Shown: piece by piece, positions 35,752 to 49,891 of the stretch | Numbering within the stretch: the first letter of the stretch is position 1 | How the letters are laid out: the number at the start of each line of letters is the position of its first letter | Source of the DNA: Antedon mediterranea | Lineage: Eukaryota > Echinodermata > Crinoidea > Comatulida > Antedonidae | DNA: 64,000 nucleotides | Direction: 5' to 3' | Assembly (NCBI RefSeq): GCF_964355755.1 | Contig: NC_092670.1 | Span: forward strand, 13,517,201-13,581,200 | Position numbers and translations under genes: made by a program | Notes under the pieces: model-generated | What the model was told of the DNA's origin: nothing | Seen by the model: the letters and a program-made list of their open reading frames with translations, nothing else | The model's database searches: none

Positions 35752-37282
35752 TCTTCTTTCTTTCTGTATGATTTTTGTGTAACGCTTTTCTCTAAAACTT
35801 GCAAACATAACATTTTGTTAACTATGTTAACATTTTGACATTTATGTAACGTCGTCAAGCGAAGCTTTTCATGATGTTTACAATTGCGCAACGTGACGTA
35901 CGCGCGATTTAACGATTTTCTCGTATTTAACATATGTCGAAAACCAAATAACATTTTAAAGTGAAACTTTGCAAAAGTTTAATTTATATCATGCGCTAAC
36001 TTTCTGTTGAAAAAAAATTGCGTGTTTTACACAAAGTTACGCGCGCACGCGCATTTAAAATTTCAAAATGCGCAAAATTAATTTATAATCAACTTTCTAC
36101 GCGTTTCATGTCGTTTTAAGCATGTCAAAAATTCCCACGCGTGCGCACATTTTTACGTGTGCGGTGCGCACGTAGCATTGAAAACGTATTTTTTTTGCGT
36201 GATTTATGTTTTTCCAGCATTTTCTAGTAATTTTACCAAATTTTAAACAATTTCGACTTAAAGATACGTCATACGAGCACGTCGAATTGGACAATTTGCG
36301 CGCGTTTTTTATGAAAAGGTTAAAAAATTCGTTTAAAATATGCCTTTTTTTAAACAGTCGTAATTTCTAAACTAGACGGTCAACTTTTTGTGGATGACAT
36401 ATTCTGGAAGTAGATGAGTTGTAGGTATCGGATCAGGTATTAATATGGTTAACCGGACATTGTGACGTCATCGTATGGCCACGCGAATACAAAATTTAGG
36501 ATTTTTGTATCTTTCGTCATAGCTCATCACATTGAATAGAGCGCATCTCCACTTATTCGTTTTCCATTTTCACCCCAATTTTGATATTGTCTAGGTCAAT
36601 CAACTATCTTTCGCATGAGTTAAAAATATTTTAATTTTTTTGACGTCATCATGCCTAAAAATTTAAATCACGTGTGGCATCAATTTCATCTTTACAGTAA
36701 ATTTTAATCTGTTATAGCTCGTAAGAATAAAATGTGATAATCACGATTAAAACTTTTTCTGGAAGCTATTGGATTGTAGATACGAAATTATGTAAAAATG
36801 TTGCCCATCGGATGTTGTGACGTCATCATATGGCCAGTTAAATAAAAAAGGTCGTATTTTCATCTTTTGCGTCATAATTCATTACATTTAAAAGAGCGCG
36901 CATCAATATTTCACGTATTCAAATTTCTTCTACACGCTAATACGTTGTTGCTGAGATAATTTCCTTTCGGAATTGCTACCTTCGCGTTTCATTTTTAAAC
37001 CGTCAACATGTTAAAAATTGCAATAAATAGCGGGTCCCGTAATTTCACCTATTCTACACTGTATGTCACTGTATGTGATATGGATACAGATTATACTGTG
37101 TATACTATATATGAATTTAAATAATAAAATTCAGCAATAACAACATATCATATTCTTCAGTTCAGGTCATAATGCCAACGTGAACACTTCCTTTTGTCCT
37201 CAACCTATCTCCTTAATGTTAATGTTGCACCACTTGCGCGGCGGATAACCAAACTCGTCAAAGTGACGAGTTACATGTCTAG
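35752..37282 (+). mobile_element. array copy 3
   Basis: 5'-truncated: junction CTAG|TCTTCTTTCTTTCTG, with no GGTTATCC hairpin and no (TCA)n. Confidence 0.85.
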
Positions 37283-38809
37283 TCTTAATCTTCTTTCTTT
37301 CTGTATGATTTTTGTGTAACGCTTTTCTCTAAAACTTGCAAACATAACATTTTGTTAACTATGTTAACATTTTGACATTTATGTAACGTCGTCAAGCGAA
37401 GCTTTTCATGATGTTTACAATCGCGCAATGTGACGTACGCGCGATTTAACGATTTTCTCGTATTTAACATATGTCGAAAACCAAATAACATTTAAAAGTG
37501 AAACTTTGCAAAAGTTTAATTTATATCATGCGCTAACCTTCTGTTGAAAAAAAATTGCGTGTTTTACACAAAGTTACGCGCGCACGCGCATTTAAAATTT
37601 CAAAATGCGCAAAATTAATTTCTAATCAACTTTCTACGCGTTTCATGTCGGTTTAAGCATGTCAAAAATTCCCACGCATGCGCACAATTTTACGTGTGCG
37701 GAGCGCACGTAGCATTGAAAACGTATTTTTTTCGCGTGATTTATGATTTTCCAGCCTTTTCTAGTAATTTTACCAAATTTTAAACAATTTTGACTTAAAG
37801 ATACGTCATACGAGCACGTCGAATTGGACAATTTGCGCGCGTTTTTTATGAAAACGTTAAAAAATTCGTTTAAAATATGCCTTTTTTAAAACAGTCGTAA
37901 TTTCTAAACTAAACGGTCAACTTTTTGTGGATGTCATTTTCTGGAAGTAGATGAGTTGTAGATATTGGATCAGGTATTAATATGGCTAACCGGACATTGT
38001 GATGTCATCGTATGGCCACGCAAATATAAAATTTAGGATTTTGTATCTTTCGTCATAGCTCATCACATTGAATAGAGCGCATCTCCACTTATCCGTTTTC
38101 CATTTTCACCCCGATTTTGATATTGTCTAGGTCAATCAACTATCTTTCGCATGAGTTAAAAATATTTTAATTTTTTTTACGTCATCGTGCTTAAAAATTT
38201 AAATCACGTGTGGCATTAATTTCATCTTTACAGTAAATTTTAATCTGTTATAGCTCGTAAGAATAAAATGTGATAATCACGATTAAAACTTTTTCTGGAA
38301 GCTATTGGACTGTAGATACGAAATTATGTAAAAATGTTGCCAATCGGATGTTGTGACGTAATCATATGGCCAGTTAAATAAAAAAGGTCGTATTTTCATC
38401 TTTTGCGTCATAATTCATTACATTTAAAAGAGCGCGCATCAATATTTCACGTATTCAAATTTCTTCTACACGCTAATACGTTGTTGCTGAGATAATTTCC
38501 TTTCGGAATTGGTACCTTCGCGTTTCATTTTAAAACCGTCAACATGTTAAAAAATTGCAATAAATAGCGGGTCCCGTAATTTCACCTATTCTACACTGTA
38601 TGTGATATGGATACAGATTATACTGTGTATACTATATATGAATTTAAATAATAAAATTCAGCAATAACAACATATCATATTCTTCAGTTCAGGTCATAAT
38701 GCCAACGTGAACACTTCCTTTTGTCCTCAACCTATCCCCTTAATGTTAATGTTGCACCACTTGCGCGGCGGATAACCAAACTCGTCAAAGTGACGAGTTA
38801 CATGTCTAG
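37283..38809 (+). mobile_element. array copy 4
   Basis: 5'-truncated: junction CTAG|TCTTAATCTTCTTTC. Carries private changes such as GTGCGGAGCGCAC and GATGTCATCG in place of the first TGACGTCA. Confidence 0.85.
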
Positions 38810-40483
38810 TCAACTTTTTGGTTATCCGCAACGAAGTTGCAGGATAACCTCTTGTGATTGTACGAAATCATCAACATCAACTTTTTATTTTTTGGTTATC
38901 CGCAACGAAGTTGCAGGATAACCTCTTGTGATTGTACGAAATCATCATCATCTTTTTTGTCATCTTCTTTCTTTCTGTATGATTTTTGTGTAACGCTTTT
39001 CTCTAAAACTTGCAAACATAACATTTTGTTAACTATGTTAACATTTTGACATTTATGTAACGTCGTCAAGCGAAGCTTTTCATGATGTTTACAATTGCGC
39101 AACGCGACGTACGCGCGATTTAACGATTTACTCGTATTTAACATATGTCGAAAACCAAATAACATTTTAAAGTGAAACTTTGCAAAAGTTTAATTTATAT
39201 CATGCGCTAACTGTCTGTTGAAAAAAAATTGCGTGTTTTACACAAAGTGACGCGCGCACGCGCATTTAAAATTTCAAAATGCGCAAAATTAATTTATAAT
39301 CAACTTTCTACGCGTTTCATGTCGTTTTAAGCATGTCAAAAATTCCCACGCGTGCGCACATTTTTACGTGTGCGGTGCGCACGTAGTATTGAAAACGTAC
39401 TTTTTTCGCGTGATTTATATTTTTCCAGCCTTTTCTAGTATTTTTACCAAATTTTAAACAATTTCGACTTAAAGATACGTCATACGAGCACGTCGAATTG
39501 GACAATTAGCGCGCGTTTTTTATGAAAAGGTTAAAAAATTCGTTTAAAATATGCCTTTTTTTAAACAGTCGTAATTTCTAAACTAGACGGTCAACTTTTT
39601 GTGGATGGCATATTCTGGAAGTAGATGAGTTGTAGATATCGGATCAGGTATTAATATGGCTAACCGGACATTGTGACGTCATTGTATGGCCACGCGAATA
39701 TAAAATTTAGGATTTTTGTATCTTTCGTCATAGCTCATCACATTGAATAGAGCGCATCTCCACTTATCCGTTTTCCATTTTCACCCCGATTTTGATTTTG
39801 TCTAGGTCAATCAAGTATCTTTCGTATGAGTTAAAAATATTTTAATTTTTTTGACGTCATCATGCCTAAAAATTTAAATCACGTGTGGCATTAATTTCAT
39901 CTTTACAGTAAATTTTAATCTGTTATAGCTCGTAAGAATAAAATGTGATAATCAGGATTAAAATTTTTTCTGGAAGCTATTGGATTGTAGATACGAAATT
40001 ATGTAAAAATGTTGCCAATTGGATGTTATGACGTCATCATATGGCCAGTTAAATAAAAAAGGTCGTATTTTCATCTTTTGCGTCATAATTCATTACATTT
40101 AAAAGAGCGCGCATCAATATTTCACGTATTAAAATTTCTTCTACACGCTAATACGTTGTTGCTGAGATAATTTCCTTTCGGAATTGCTACCTTCGCGTTT
40201 CATTTTAAAACCGTCAACATGTTAAAAATTGCAATAAATAGCGGGTCCCGTAATTTCACCTATTCTACACTGTATGTGATATGGATACAGATTATACTGT
40301 GTATATACTATATGAATTTAAATAATAAAATTCAGCAATAACAACATATCATATTCTTCAGTTCAGGTCATAATGCCAACGTGAACACTTCCTTTTGTCC
40401 TCAACCTATCCCCTTAATGTTAATGTTGCACCACTTGCGCGGCGGATAACCAAACTCGTCAAAGTGACGAGTTACATGTCTAG
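38810..40483 (+). mobile_element. array copy 5
   Basis: Junction CTAG|TCAACTTTTTGGTTATCC. Two 5' blocks (38820 and 38894) separated by a short (ATC) tract. Shares GTAGTATTGAAAACGTAC and GATTTTGTCTAGG with copies 10 and 13. Confidence 0.85.
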
Positions 40484-42004
40484 TCTTCTTTCTTTCTGTA
40501 TGATTTTTGTGTAACGCTTTTCTCTAAAACTTGCAAACATAACATTTTGTTACCTATGTTAACATTTTGACATTTATGTAACGTCGTCAAGCGAAGCTTT
40601 TCATGATGTTTACAATTGCGCAACGTGACGTACGCGCGATTTAACGATTTTCTCGTATTTAACATATGTCGAAAACCAAATAACATTTTAAAGTGAAACT
40701 TTGCAAAAGTTTAATTTATATCATGCGCTAACTTTCTGTTGAAAAAAAATTGCGTGTTTTACACAAAGTTACGCGCGCACGCGCATTTAAAATTTCAAAA
40801 TGCGCAAAATTAATTTATAATCAACTTTCTACGCGTTTCATGTCGTTTAAAGCATGTCAAAAATTCCCACGCGTGCGCACATTTTTACGTGTGCGGTGCG
40901 CACGTAGCACGGAAAACGATTTTTTTTCGCGTGATTTATGTTTTTCCAGCTTTTTCTAGTAATTTTACCAAATTTTAAACAATTTCGACTTAAAGATACG
41001 TCATACGAGCACGTCGAATTGGACAATTTGCGCGCGTTTTTTATGAAAATGTTAAAAAATTCGTTTAAAATATGCCTTTTTTTAAACAGTCGTAATTTCT
41101 AAACTAGAAGGTCAACTTTTTGTGGATGGGATATTCTGGAAGTAGATGAGTTGTAGATATCGTATCAGGTATTAATATGGCTAACCGGACATTTTGACGT
41201 CATCGTATGGCCACGCGAATATAAAATTTAGGATTTTTGTATCTTTCGTCATAGCTCATCACATTGAATAGAGCGCATCTCCACTTATACGTTTTCCATT
41301 TTTACCCCGATTTTGACATTGTCTAGGTCAATCAACTATCTTTCGCATGAGTTAAAAATATTTTAATTTTTTTGACGTCATCATGCCTAAAAATTAAAAT
41401 CACGTGTGGCAGTAATTTCATCTTTACAGTAAATTTTAATCTGTTATAGCTCGTAAGAATAAAATGTGATAATCACGATTAAAACTTTTTCTGGAAGCTA
41501 TTGGATTGTAGATACGAAATTATGTAAAAATGTTGCCAATCGGATGTTGTGACGTCATCATATGGCCAGTTAAATAAAAAAGGTCGTATTTTCATCTTTT
41601 GCGTCATAATTCATTACATTTAAAAGAGCGCGCATCAATATTTCACGTATTCAAATTTCTTCTACACGTTAATACGTTGTTGCTGAGATAATTTGCTTTC
41701 GGAATTACTACCTTCGCGTTTCATTTTAAAACCGTCAACATGTTAAAAATTGCAATAAATAGCGGGTCCCGTAATTTCACCTATTCTACACTGTATGTGA
41801 TATGGATACAGATTATACTGTGTATACTATATATGGATTTAAATAATAAAATTCAGCAATAACAACATATCATATTCTTCAGTTCAGGTCATAATGCCAA
41901 CGTGAACACTTCCTTTTGTCCTCAACCTATCCCCTTAATGTTAATGTTTCACCACTTGCGCGGCGGATAACCAAACTCGTCAAAGTGACGAGTTACATGT
42001 CTAG
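40484..42004 (+). mobile_element. array copy 6
   Basis: 5'-truncated like copy 3. Shares GGATGGGATATTCTGG, GACATTGTCTAGG and GTGGCAGTAATTTC with copy 8. Confidence 0.85.
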
Positions 42005-43728
42005 TTATTAGTTATCCGCACTCAGCGGATAACTCCTTGTAACTGTCCTGTTTCATCATCTTTTTTTTTTTTCTGTATTATTGGTTATCCGCAACGAAGT
42101 TGCAGGATAACCTCTTGTGATTGTACGAAATCATTGGTTATCCGCAACGAAGTTGCAGGATAACCTCTTGTGATTGTACGAAATCATCATCAACATCTTT
42201 TTCTTAATCTTCTTTCTTTCTGTATGATTTTTGTGTAACGCTTTTCTCTAAAACTTGCAAACATAACATTTTGTTAGCTATGTTAACATTTTGACATTTA
42301 TGTAACGTCGTCAAGCGAAGCTTTTCATGATGTTTACAATTGCGCAACGTGACGTACGCGCGATTTAACGATTTTCTCGTATTTAACATATGTCGAAAAC
42401 CAAATAACATTTTAAAGTGAAACTTTGCAAAAGTTTAATTTATATCATGCGCTAACTTTCTGTTGAAAAAAAATTGCGTGTTTTACACAAAGTTACGCGC
42501 GCACGCGCATTTAAAATTTCAAAATGCGCGAAATTAATTTATAATCAACTTTCTACGCGTTTCATGTCGTTTTAAGCATGTCAAAAATTCCCACGCGTGC
42601 GCACATTTTTACGTGTGCGGTGCGCACGTAGCATTGAAAACGTATTTTTTTCGCGTGATTTATGTTTTTCCAGCCTTTTCTAGTAATTTTACCAAATTTT
42701 TAACAATTTCGACTTAAAGATACGTCATACGAGCACGTCGAATTGGACAATTTGCGCGCGTTTTTTATGAAAAGGTTAAAAAATTCGTTTAAAATATGCC
42801 TTTTTTTAAACAGTCGTAATTTCTAAACTAGACGGTCAACTTTTTGTGGATGACATATTCTGGAAGTAGATGAGTTGTAGGTATCGGATCAGGTATTAAT
42901 ATGGCTAACCGGACATTGTGACGTCATCGTATGGCCACGCGAATATAAAATTTAGGATTTTTGTATCTTTCGTCATAGCTCATCACATTGAATAGAGCGC
43001 ATCTCCACTTATCCGTTTTCCATTTTCACCCCGATTTTGATATTGTCTAGGTCAATCAACTATCTTTCGCATGAGTTCAAAATATTTTAATTTCTTTGAC
43101 GTCATCATGCCTAAAAATTTAAATCACGTGTGGCATCAATTTCATCTTTACAGTAAATTTTAATCTGTTATAGCTCGTAAGAATAAAATGTGATAATCAC
43201 GATTAAAACTTTTTCTGGAAGCTATTGGATTGTAGATACGAAATTATGTAAAAATGTTGCCAATCAAATGTTGTGACGTCATCATATGGCCAGTTAAATA
43301 AAAAAAGTCGTATTTTCATCTTTTGCGTCATAATTCATTACAGTTAAAAGAGCGCGCATCAATATTTCACGTATTCAAATTTCTTCTACACGCTAATACG
43401 TTGTTGCTGAGATAATTTCCTTTCGGAATTGCTACCTTTGCGTTTCATTTTAAAACCGTCAACATGTTAAAAATTGCAATAAATAACGGGTCCCGTAATT
43501 TCACCTATTCTACACTGTAAGTGATATGGATACAGATTATACTGTGTATACTATATATGAATTTAAATAATAAAATTCAGCAATAACAACATATCATATT
43601 CTTCAGTTCAGGTCATAATGCCAACGTGAACACTTCCTTTTGTCCTCAACCTATCCCTTTAATGTTAATGTTGCACCACTTGCGCGGCGGATAACCAAAC
43701 TCGTCAAAGTGACGAGTTACATGTCTAG
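42005..43728 (+). mobile_element. array copy 7, with a divergent 5' terminus
   Basis: Opens with a 5' end of another subfamily (TTAGTTATCCGC-ACTCA-GCGGATAACT, a perfect 10-bp stem, then CTCCTTGTAACTGTCCTG and a poly-T). Two standard 5' blocks follow at 42083 and 42136, then the body. Confidence 0.85.
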
Positions 43729-45273
43729 TCATCATCTTTTTCTTAATCTTCTTTCTTTCTGTATGATTTTTGTGTAACGCTTTTCTCTAAAACTTGCAAA
43801 CATAACATTTTGTTAACTATGTTAACATTTAGACATTTATGTAACGTCGTCAAGCGAAGCTTTTCATGATGTTTACAATCGCGCAACGTGACGTACGCGC
43901 GATTTAACGATTTTCTCGTATTTAACATATGTCGAAAACCAAATAACATTTTAAAGTGAAACTTTGCAAAAGTTTAATTTATATTATGCGCTAACTTTCT
44001 GTTGAAAAAAAATTGCGTGTTTTACACAAAGTTACGCGCGCACGCGCATTTAAAATTTCAAAATGCGCAAAATTAATTTATAATCAACTTTCTACGCGTT
44101 TCATGTCGTTTTAAGCATGTCAAAAATTCCCACACGTGCGCACATTTTTACGTGTGCGGTGCGCACGTAGCATTGAAAACGTATTTTTTTCGCGTGATTT
44201 ATGTTTTTCCAGCCTTTTCTAGTAATTTTACCAAATTTTAAACAATTTCGACTTAAAGATACGTCATACGAGCACGTCGAATTGGACAATTTGCGCGCGT
44301 TTTTATGAAAAGGTTAAAAAATTCGTTTAAAAAATGCCTTTTTTTAAACAGTCGTAATTTCTAAACTAGACGGTCAACTTTTTGTGGATGGGATATTCTG
44401 GAAGTAGATGAGTTGTAGATATCGGATCAGGTATTAATATGGCTAACCGGACATTGTGACGTCATCGTATGGCCACGCGAATATAAAATTTAGGATTTTT
44501 GTATCTTTTGTCATAGCTCATCACATTGAATAGAGCGCATATCCACTTATCCGTTTTCAATTTTCACCCCGATTTTGACATTGTCTAGGTCAATCAACTA
44601 TCTTTCGCATGAGTTAAAAATATTTTAATTTTTTTGACGTCATCATGCCTAAAAATTAAATTCACGTGTGGCAGTAATTTCATCTTTACAGTAAATTTTA
44701 ATCTGTTATAGCTCGTAAGAATAAAATGTGATAATCACGATTAAAACTTTTTCTGGAAGCTATTGGATTGTAGATACGAAATTATGTAAAAATGTTGCCA
44801 ATTGGATGTTGTGACGTCATCATATGGCCAGTTAAATGAAAAAGGTCGTATTTTCATCTTTTGCGTCATAATTCATTACATTTAAAAGAGCGCGCATCAA
44901 TATTTCACGTATTCAAATTTCTTCTACACGCTAATACGTTGTTGCTGAGATAATTTCCTTTCGGAATTGCTACCTTCGCGTTTCATTTTAAAACCGTCAA
45001 CATGTTAAAAATTGCAATAAATAGCGGGTCCCGTAATTTCACCTATTCTATGTATGTCACTGTATGTGATATGGATACAGATTATACTGTGTATACTATA
45101 TATGAATATAAATAATAAAATTCAGCAATAACAACATATCATATTCTTCAGTTCAGGTCATAATGCCAACGTGAACACTTCCTTTTGTCTTCAACCTATC
45201 CCCTTAATGTTAATGTTGCACAATTTGCGCGGCGGATAACCAAACTCGTCAAAGTGACGAGTTACATGTCTAG
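43729..45273 (+). mobile_element. array copy 8
   Basis: 5'-truncated inside the (TCA)n/T-rich leader: CTAG|TCATCATCTTTTTCTTAATC. Closest to copy 6 by shared variants. Confidence 0.85.
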
Positions 45274-46792
45274 TTCTTTCTTTCTGTCATTTTTGTGCAG
45301 AGCATATCTCAAAAACGTGTAAAATTAACATTTCATAACTTTGTCAACATATGGGTATTCACCTGAAGTTGTGCTTTTCTATTTCTGAATGACGTCAGAA
45401 TTGCACAACATGACTTACGCGCGTTTTAACGAATTTCGCGTATTTAACATACATCGAAAACCATATAACAATTTAAATTGAAACTTAACAAAAGTTTTAG
45501 TTATATCTTGCGCTAACTGACTTTGTAAAAAAAATGGCATGTTTTACACGAAGTTACGCGCGCACGCGCGTTTAAAATTTCCAAACGCGAAAAATCAATT
45601 TCTAATCCACTTTCTACGCGTTTCATGTCATTTTGAGCAGGTAAAAAATTCCCACGCGTGCGCATTTTTTTACGCGCGCCGTGCGCACGTAGCGTTGAAA
45701 ACAATTTTTTTCACGTGATTTATGTTTTTCCAGCCTTTTTTAGTAATTTTACCAACTTTTAAACGATTTAGACTTAAAATTACGTCATACGGGCACGTCG
45801 AATTGGATAATTTACGTGGGTTTTTGATGAAAAAGGTAAAAAATTCGTTAAAATTTGTCAAAATTATGCCTTTTTTTAAACAGTCGTAATTTCTAAACTG
45901 GACGGTCAACTTTTTGTGGATGACATATTCTATAAGTTGATGAGGTGTAGATATCGGATCATGTAATAATATGGCTAACCGGACATTGTGACGTCATCGT
46001 ATGGCCACGCGAATATAAAATATAGGATTTTTGTATCTTTCATCATAGCGCATGACATTTAATAGAGCGCATCTCCAATTATCTGTTTTCCATTTTTACC
46101 CCGATTTTTATATTATCTAGGTCAATCAACTATCTTTCGTATGAGTTAAAAATATTTTAATTTTTATGACGTCATCATGTCTAAAAATGTAAATAACGTG
46201 GGTCACTTATTTTCGTCTTTACAGTAAATTTCAATCTGTTATAGCTCGTCAGAATAAAACGTGATAATCATGATTAAAACGTTTTCTGGAAGCTATTGGA
46301 TTGTAGATACGAATTTATGTAAACATTTTGCCAATCGGATGTTGTGACGTCATCATATGACCAGTTAAATAAAAAAAGTCGTATTTTCATCTTTTGCGTC
46401 ATAATTCATCACATTTAAAAGAGCGCGCATCAATATTTTACGTATTTAAATTTCTTCTACACATTAATATGTTGTTGCCGAGATAATTTCCTTCCGAAAT
46501 TGCTATCTTAGTATTTCATTTTGATACCGTCGCTATGTTAAAAATTGGAATAAATGGCGGGTCCAGTCATTTCACCTATTCTACACAGTATGTAATATGT
46601 ATACAGATTATATTGTATATATAATATGACACAAAATAACAGAATTCAGCAATAACAACATATCATATTATTCTTCAGTTCAGGTCATATTGCCACAATC
46701 TTTTTCTGTGTGCAATATTCTAACGTATGACGTCTACGTGGCCTTTGTCGTGCGGATAACTAACTCGTCAAAGTGACGAGTTACATGTCTAG
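45274..46792 (+). mobile_element. array copy 9, divergent subfamily
   Basis: Clearly more diverged than the rest throughout, yet collinear and of the same length. The 3' hairpin and ACATGTCTAG are intact, but the subTIR reads GCGGATAACTAA instead of GCGGATAACCAA. It matches the divergent 5' terminus at 42008. It is 5'-truncated (CTAG|TTCTTTCTTTCTG). Confidence 0.88.
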
Positions 46793-48356
46793 TTGGTTAT
46801 CCGCAACGAAGTTGCAGGATAACCTCTTGTGATTGTACGAAATCAACCTGTATGATTTTTGTGTAACGCTTTTCTCTAAAACTCGCAAACATAACATTTC
46901 GGTAACTATCTTAACATATTGACATTTACGTAACGTCGTCAAGCGAAGCTTTTCATGACGTTTACAATTGCGCAACGTGACTTACGCGCGATTTAACGAT
47001 TTTGTCGTATTTAACATAGCTCGACAACCAAATAACATTTCAACTTGAAACTTTGCAAAAGTTTAATTTATATCATGCGCTAACTTTCTGTTGAAAAAAA
47101 ATTGCGTGTTTTACACAAAGTTACGCGCGCACGCGCATTTAAAATTTCAAAATGCGCAAAATTAATTTATAATCAACTTTCTACGCGTTTCATGTCGTTT
47201 TAAGCATGTCAAAAATTCCCACGCGTGCGCACATTTTTACGTGTGCGGTGCGCACGTAGTATTGAAAACGTACTTTTTTCACGTGATTTATATTTTTCCA
47301 GCCTTTTCTAGTAATTTTACCAAATTTTAAACAATTTAGACTTAAAGATACGTCATACGAGCACGTCGAATTGGACAATTTGCGCGCGTTTTTTATGAAA
47401 AGGTTAAAAAATTCGTTTAAAATATGCCTTTTTTAAAACAGTCGTAATTTCTAAACTAGACGGTCAACTTTTTGTGGATGGCATATTCTGGAAGTAGATG
47501 AGTTGTAGATATCGGATCAGGTATTAATATGGCTAACCGGACATTGTGACGTCATCGTATGGCCACGCGAATATAAAATTTAGGATTTTTGTATCTTTCG
47601 TCATAGCTCATCACATTGAATAGAGCGCATCTCCACTTATCCGTTTTCCATTTTCACCCCGATTTTGATTTTGTCTAGGTCAATCAAGTATCTTTCGCAT
47701 GAGTTAAAAATATTTTAATTTTTTTGACGTCATCATGCCTAAAAATTTTAATCACGTGTGGCATCAATTTCATCTTTACAGTAAATTTTAATCTGTTATA
47801 GCTCGTAAGAATAAAACTTGATAATCACGATTAAAACTTTTTCTGGAAGCTATTGGATTGTAGATACGAAATTATGTAAAAATGTTGCCAATCGGATGTT
47901 GTGACGTCATCATATGGCCAGTTAAATAAAAAAGGTCGTATTTTCATCTTTTGCGTCATAATTCATTACATTTAAAAGAGCGCGCATCAATATTTCACGT
48001 ATTCAAATTTCTTCTACACGCTAATACGTTGTTGCTGAGATAATTTCCTTTCGGAATTGCTAACTTCGCGTTTCATTTTAAAACCGTCAACATGTTAAAA
48101 ATTGTAATAAATAGCGGGTCCCGTAATTTCACCTATTCTACACTGTATGTGATATGGATACAGATTATACTGTGTATACTATATATGAATTTAAATAATA
48201 AAATTCAGCAATAACAACAGATCATATTCTTCAGTTCAGTTCATAATGCCAACGTGAACACTTCCTTTTGTCCTCAACCTATCCCCTTAATGTTAATGTT
48301 GCACCACTTGCGCGGCGGATAACCAAACTCGTCAAAGTGACGAGTTACATGTCTAG
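46793..48356 (+). mobile_element. array copy 10
   Basis: Junction CTAG|TTGGTTATCC with a single 5' block whose (TCA)n and T-rich leader are deleted: CGAAATC runs directly into AACCTGTATGATTTTTG. Copy 13 has the identical deletion. Confidence 0.85.
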
Positions 48357-49891
48357 TTCTTCTTCTTTCTTTCTGTATGATTTTTGTGTAACGCTTTTCT
48401 CTAAAACTCGCAAACATAACATTTCGGTAACTATGTTAACATTTTGACATTTATGTAACGTCGTCAAGCGAAGCTTTTCATGATGTTTACAATTGCGCAA
48501 CGTGACGTACGCGCGATTTAACGATTTTCTCGTATCTAACATATGTCGAAAACCAAATAACATTTTAAAGTGAAACTTTGCAAAAGTTTAATTTATATCA
48601 TGCGCTAACTTTCTGTTGAAAAAAAATTGCGTGTTTTACACAAAGTTACGCGCGCACGCGTATTTAAAATTTCAAAATGCGCAAAATTAATTTATAATCA
48701 ACTTTCTACGCGTTTTATGTCGTTTTAAGCATGTCAAAAATTCCCACGCGTGCGCACATTTTTACGTGTGCGGTGCGCACGTAGCATTGAAAACGTATTT
48801 TTTTCGCGTGATTTATGTTTTTCCAGCCTTTTCTAGCAATTTTACCAAATTTTAAACAATTTCGACTTAAAGATACGTCATACGAGCACGTCGAATTGGA
48901 CAATTTGCGCGCGTTTTTTATGAAAAGGTTAAAAAATTCGTTTAAAATATGCCTTTTTTTAAACAGTCGTAATTTCTAAACTAGACGGTCAACTTTTTGT
49001 GGATGACATATTCTGGAAGTAGATGAGTTGTAGATATCGGATCAGGTATTAATATGGCTAACCGGACATTGTGACGTCATCGTATGGCCACGCGAATATA
49101 AAATTTAGGATTTTTGTATCTTTCGTCATAACTCATCACATTGAATAGAGCGCATCTCCACCTATTCGTTTTCCATTTTCACCCTGATTTTGATATTGTC
49201 TAGGTCAATCAACTATCTTTCGCATGAGGTAAAAATATTTTAATTTTTTTGACGTCATCATGCCTAAAAATTTAAATCACGTGTGGCATCAATTTCATCT
49301 TTACAGTAAATTTTAATCTGTTATAGCTCGTAAGAATAAAATGTGATAATCACGATTAAAACTTTTTCTGGAAGCTATTGGATTGTAGATACGAAATTAT
49401 GTAAAAATGTTGCCAATCGGATGTTGTGACGTCATCATATGGCCAGTTAAATGAAAAAGGTCGTATTTTCATCTTTTGCGTCATAATTCATTACATTTAA
49501 AAGAGCGCGCATCAATATTTCACGTATTCAAATTTCTTCTACACGCTAATACGTTGTTGCTGAGATAATTTCCTTTCGGAATTGCTACCTTCGCGTTTTA
49601 TTTTAAAACCGTCAACATGATAAAAATTGCAATAAATAGCAGGTCCCGTAATTTCACCTATTCTACACTGTATGTCACTGTATGTGATATGGATACAGAA
49701 TATACTGTTTATACTATATATGAATTTAAATAATAAAATTCAGCAATAACAACATATCATATTCTTCAGTTCAGATCATAATGCCAACGTGAACACTTCC
49801 TTTTGTCCTCAACCTATCCCCTTAATGTTAATGTTGCACCACTTGCGCGGCGGATAACCAAACTCGTCAAAGTGACGAGTTACATGTCTAG
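48357..49891 (+). mobile_element. array copy 11
   Basis: 5'-truncated: CTAG|TTCTTCTTCTTTC. The 5' part has the AACATTTCGGTAACTATG variant. Confidence 0.85.
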
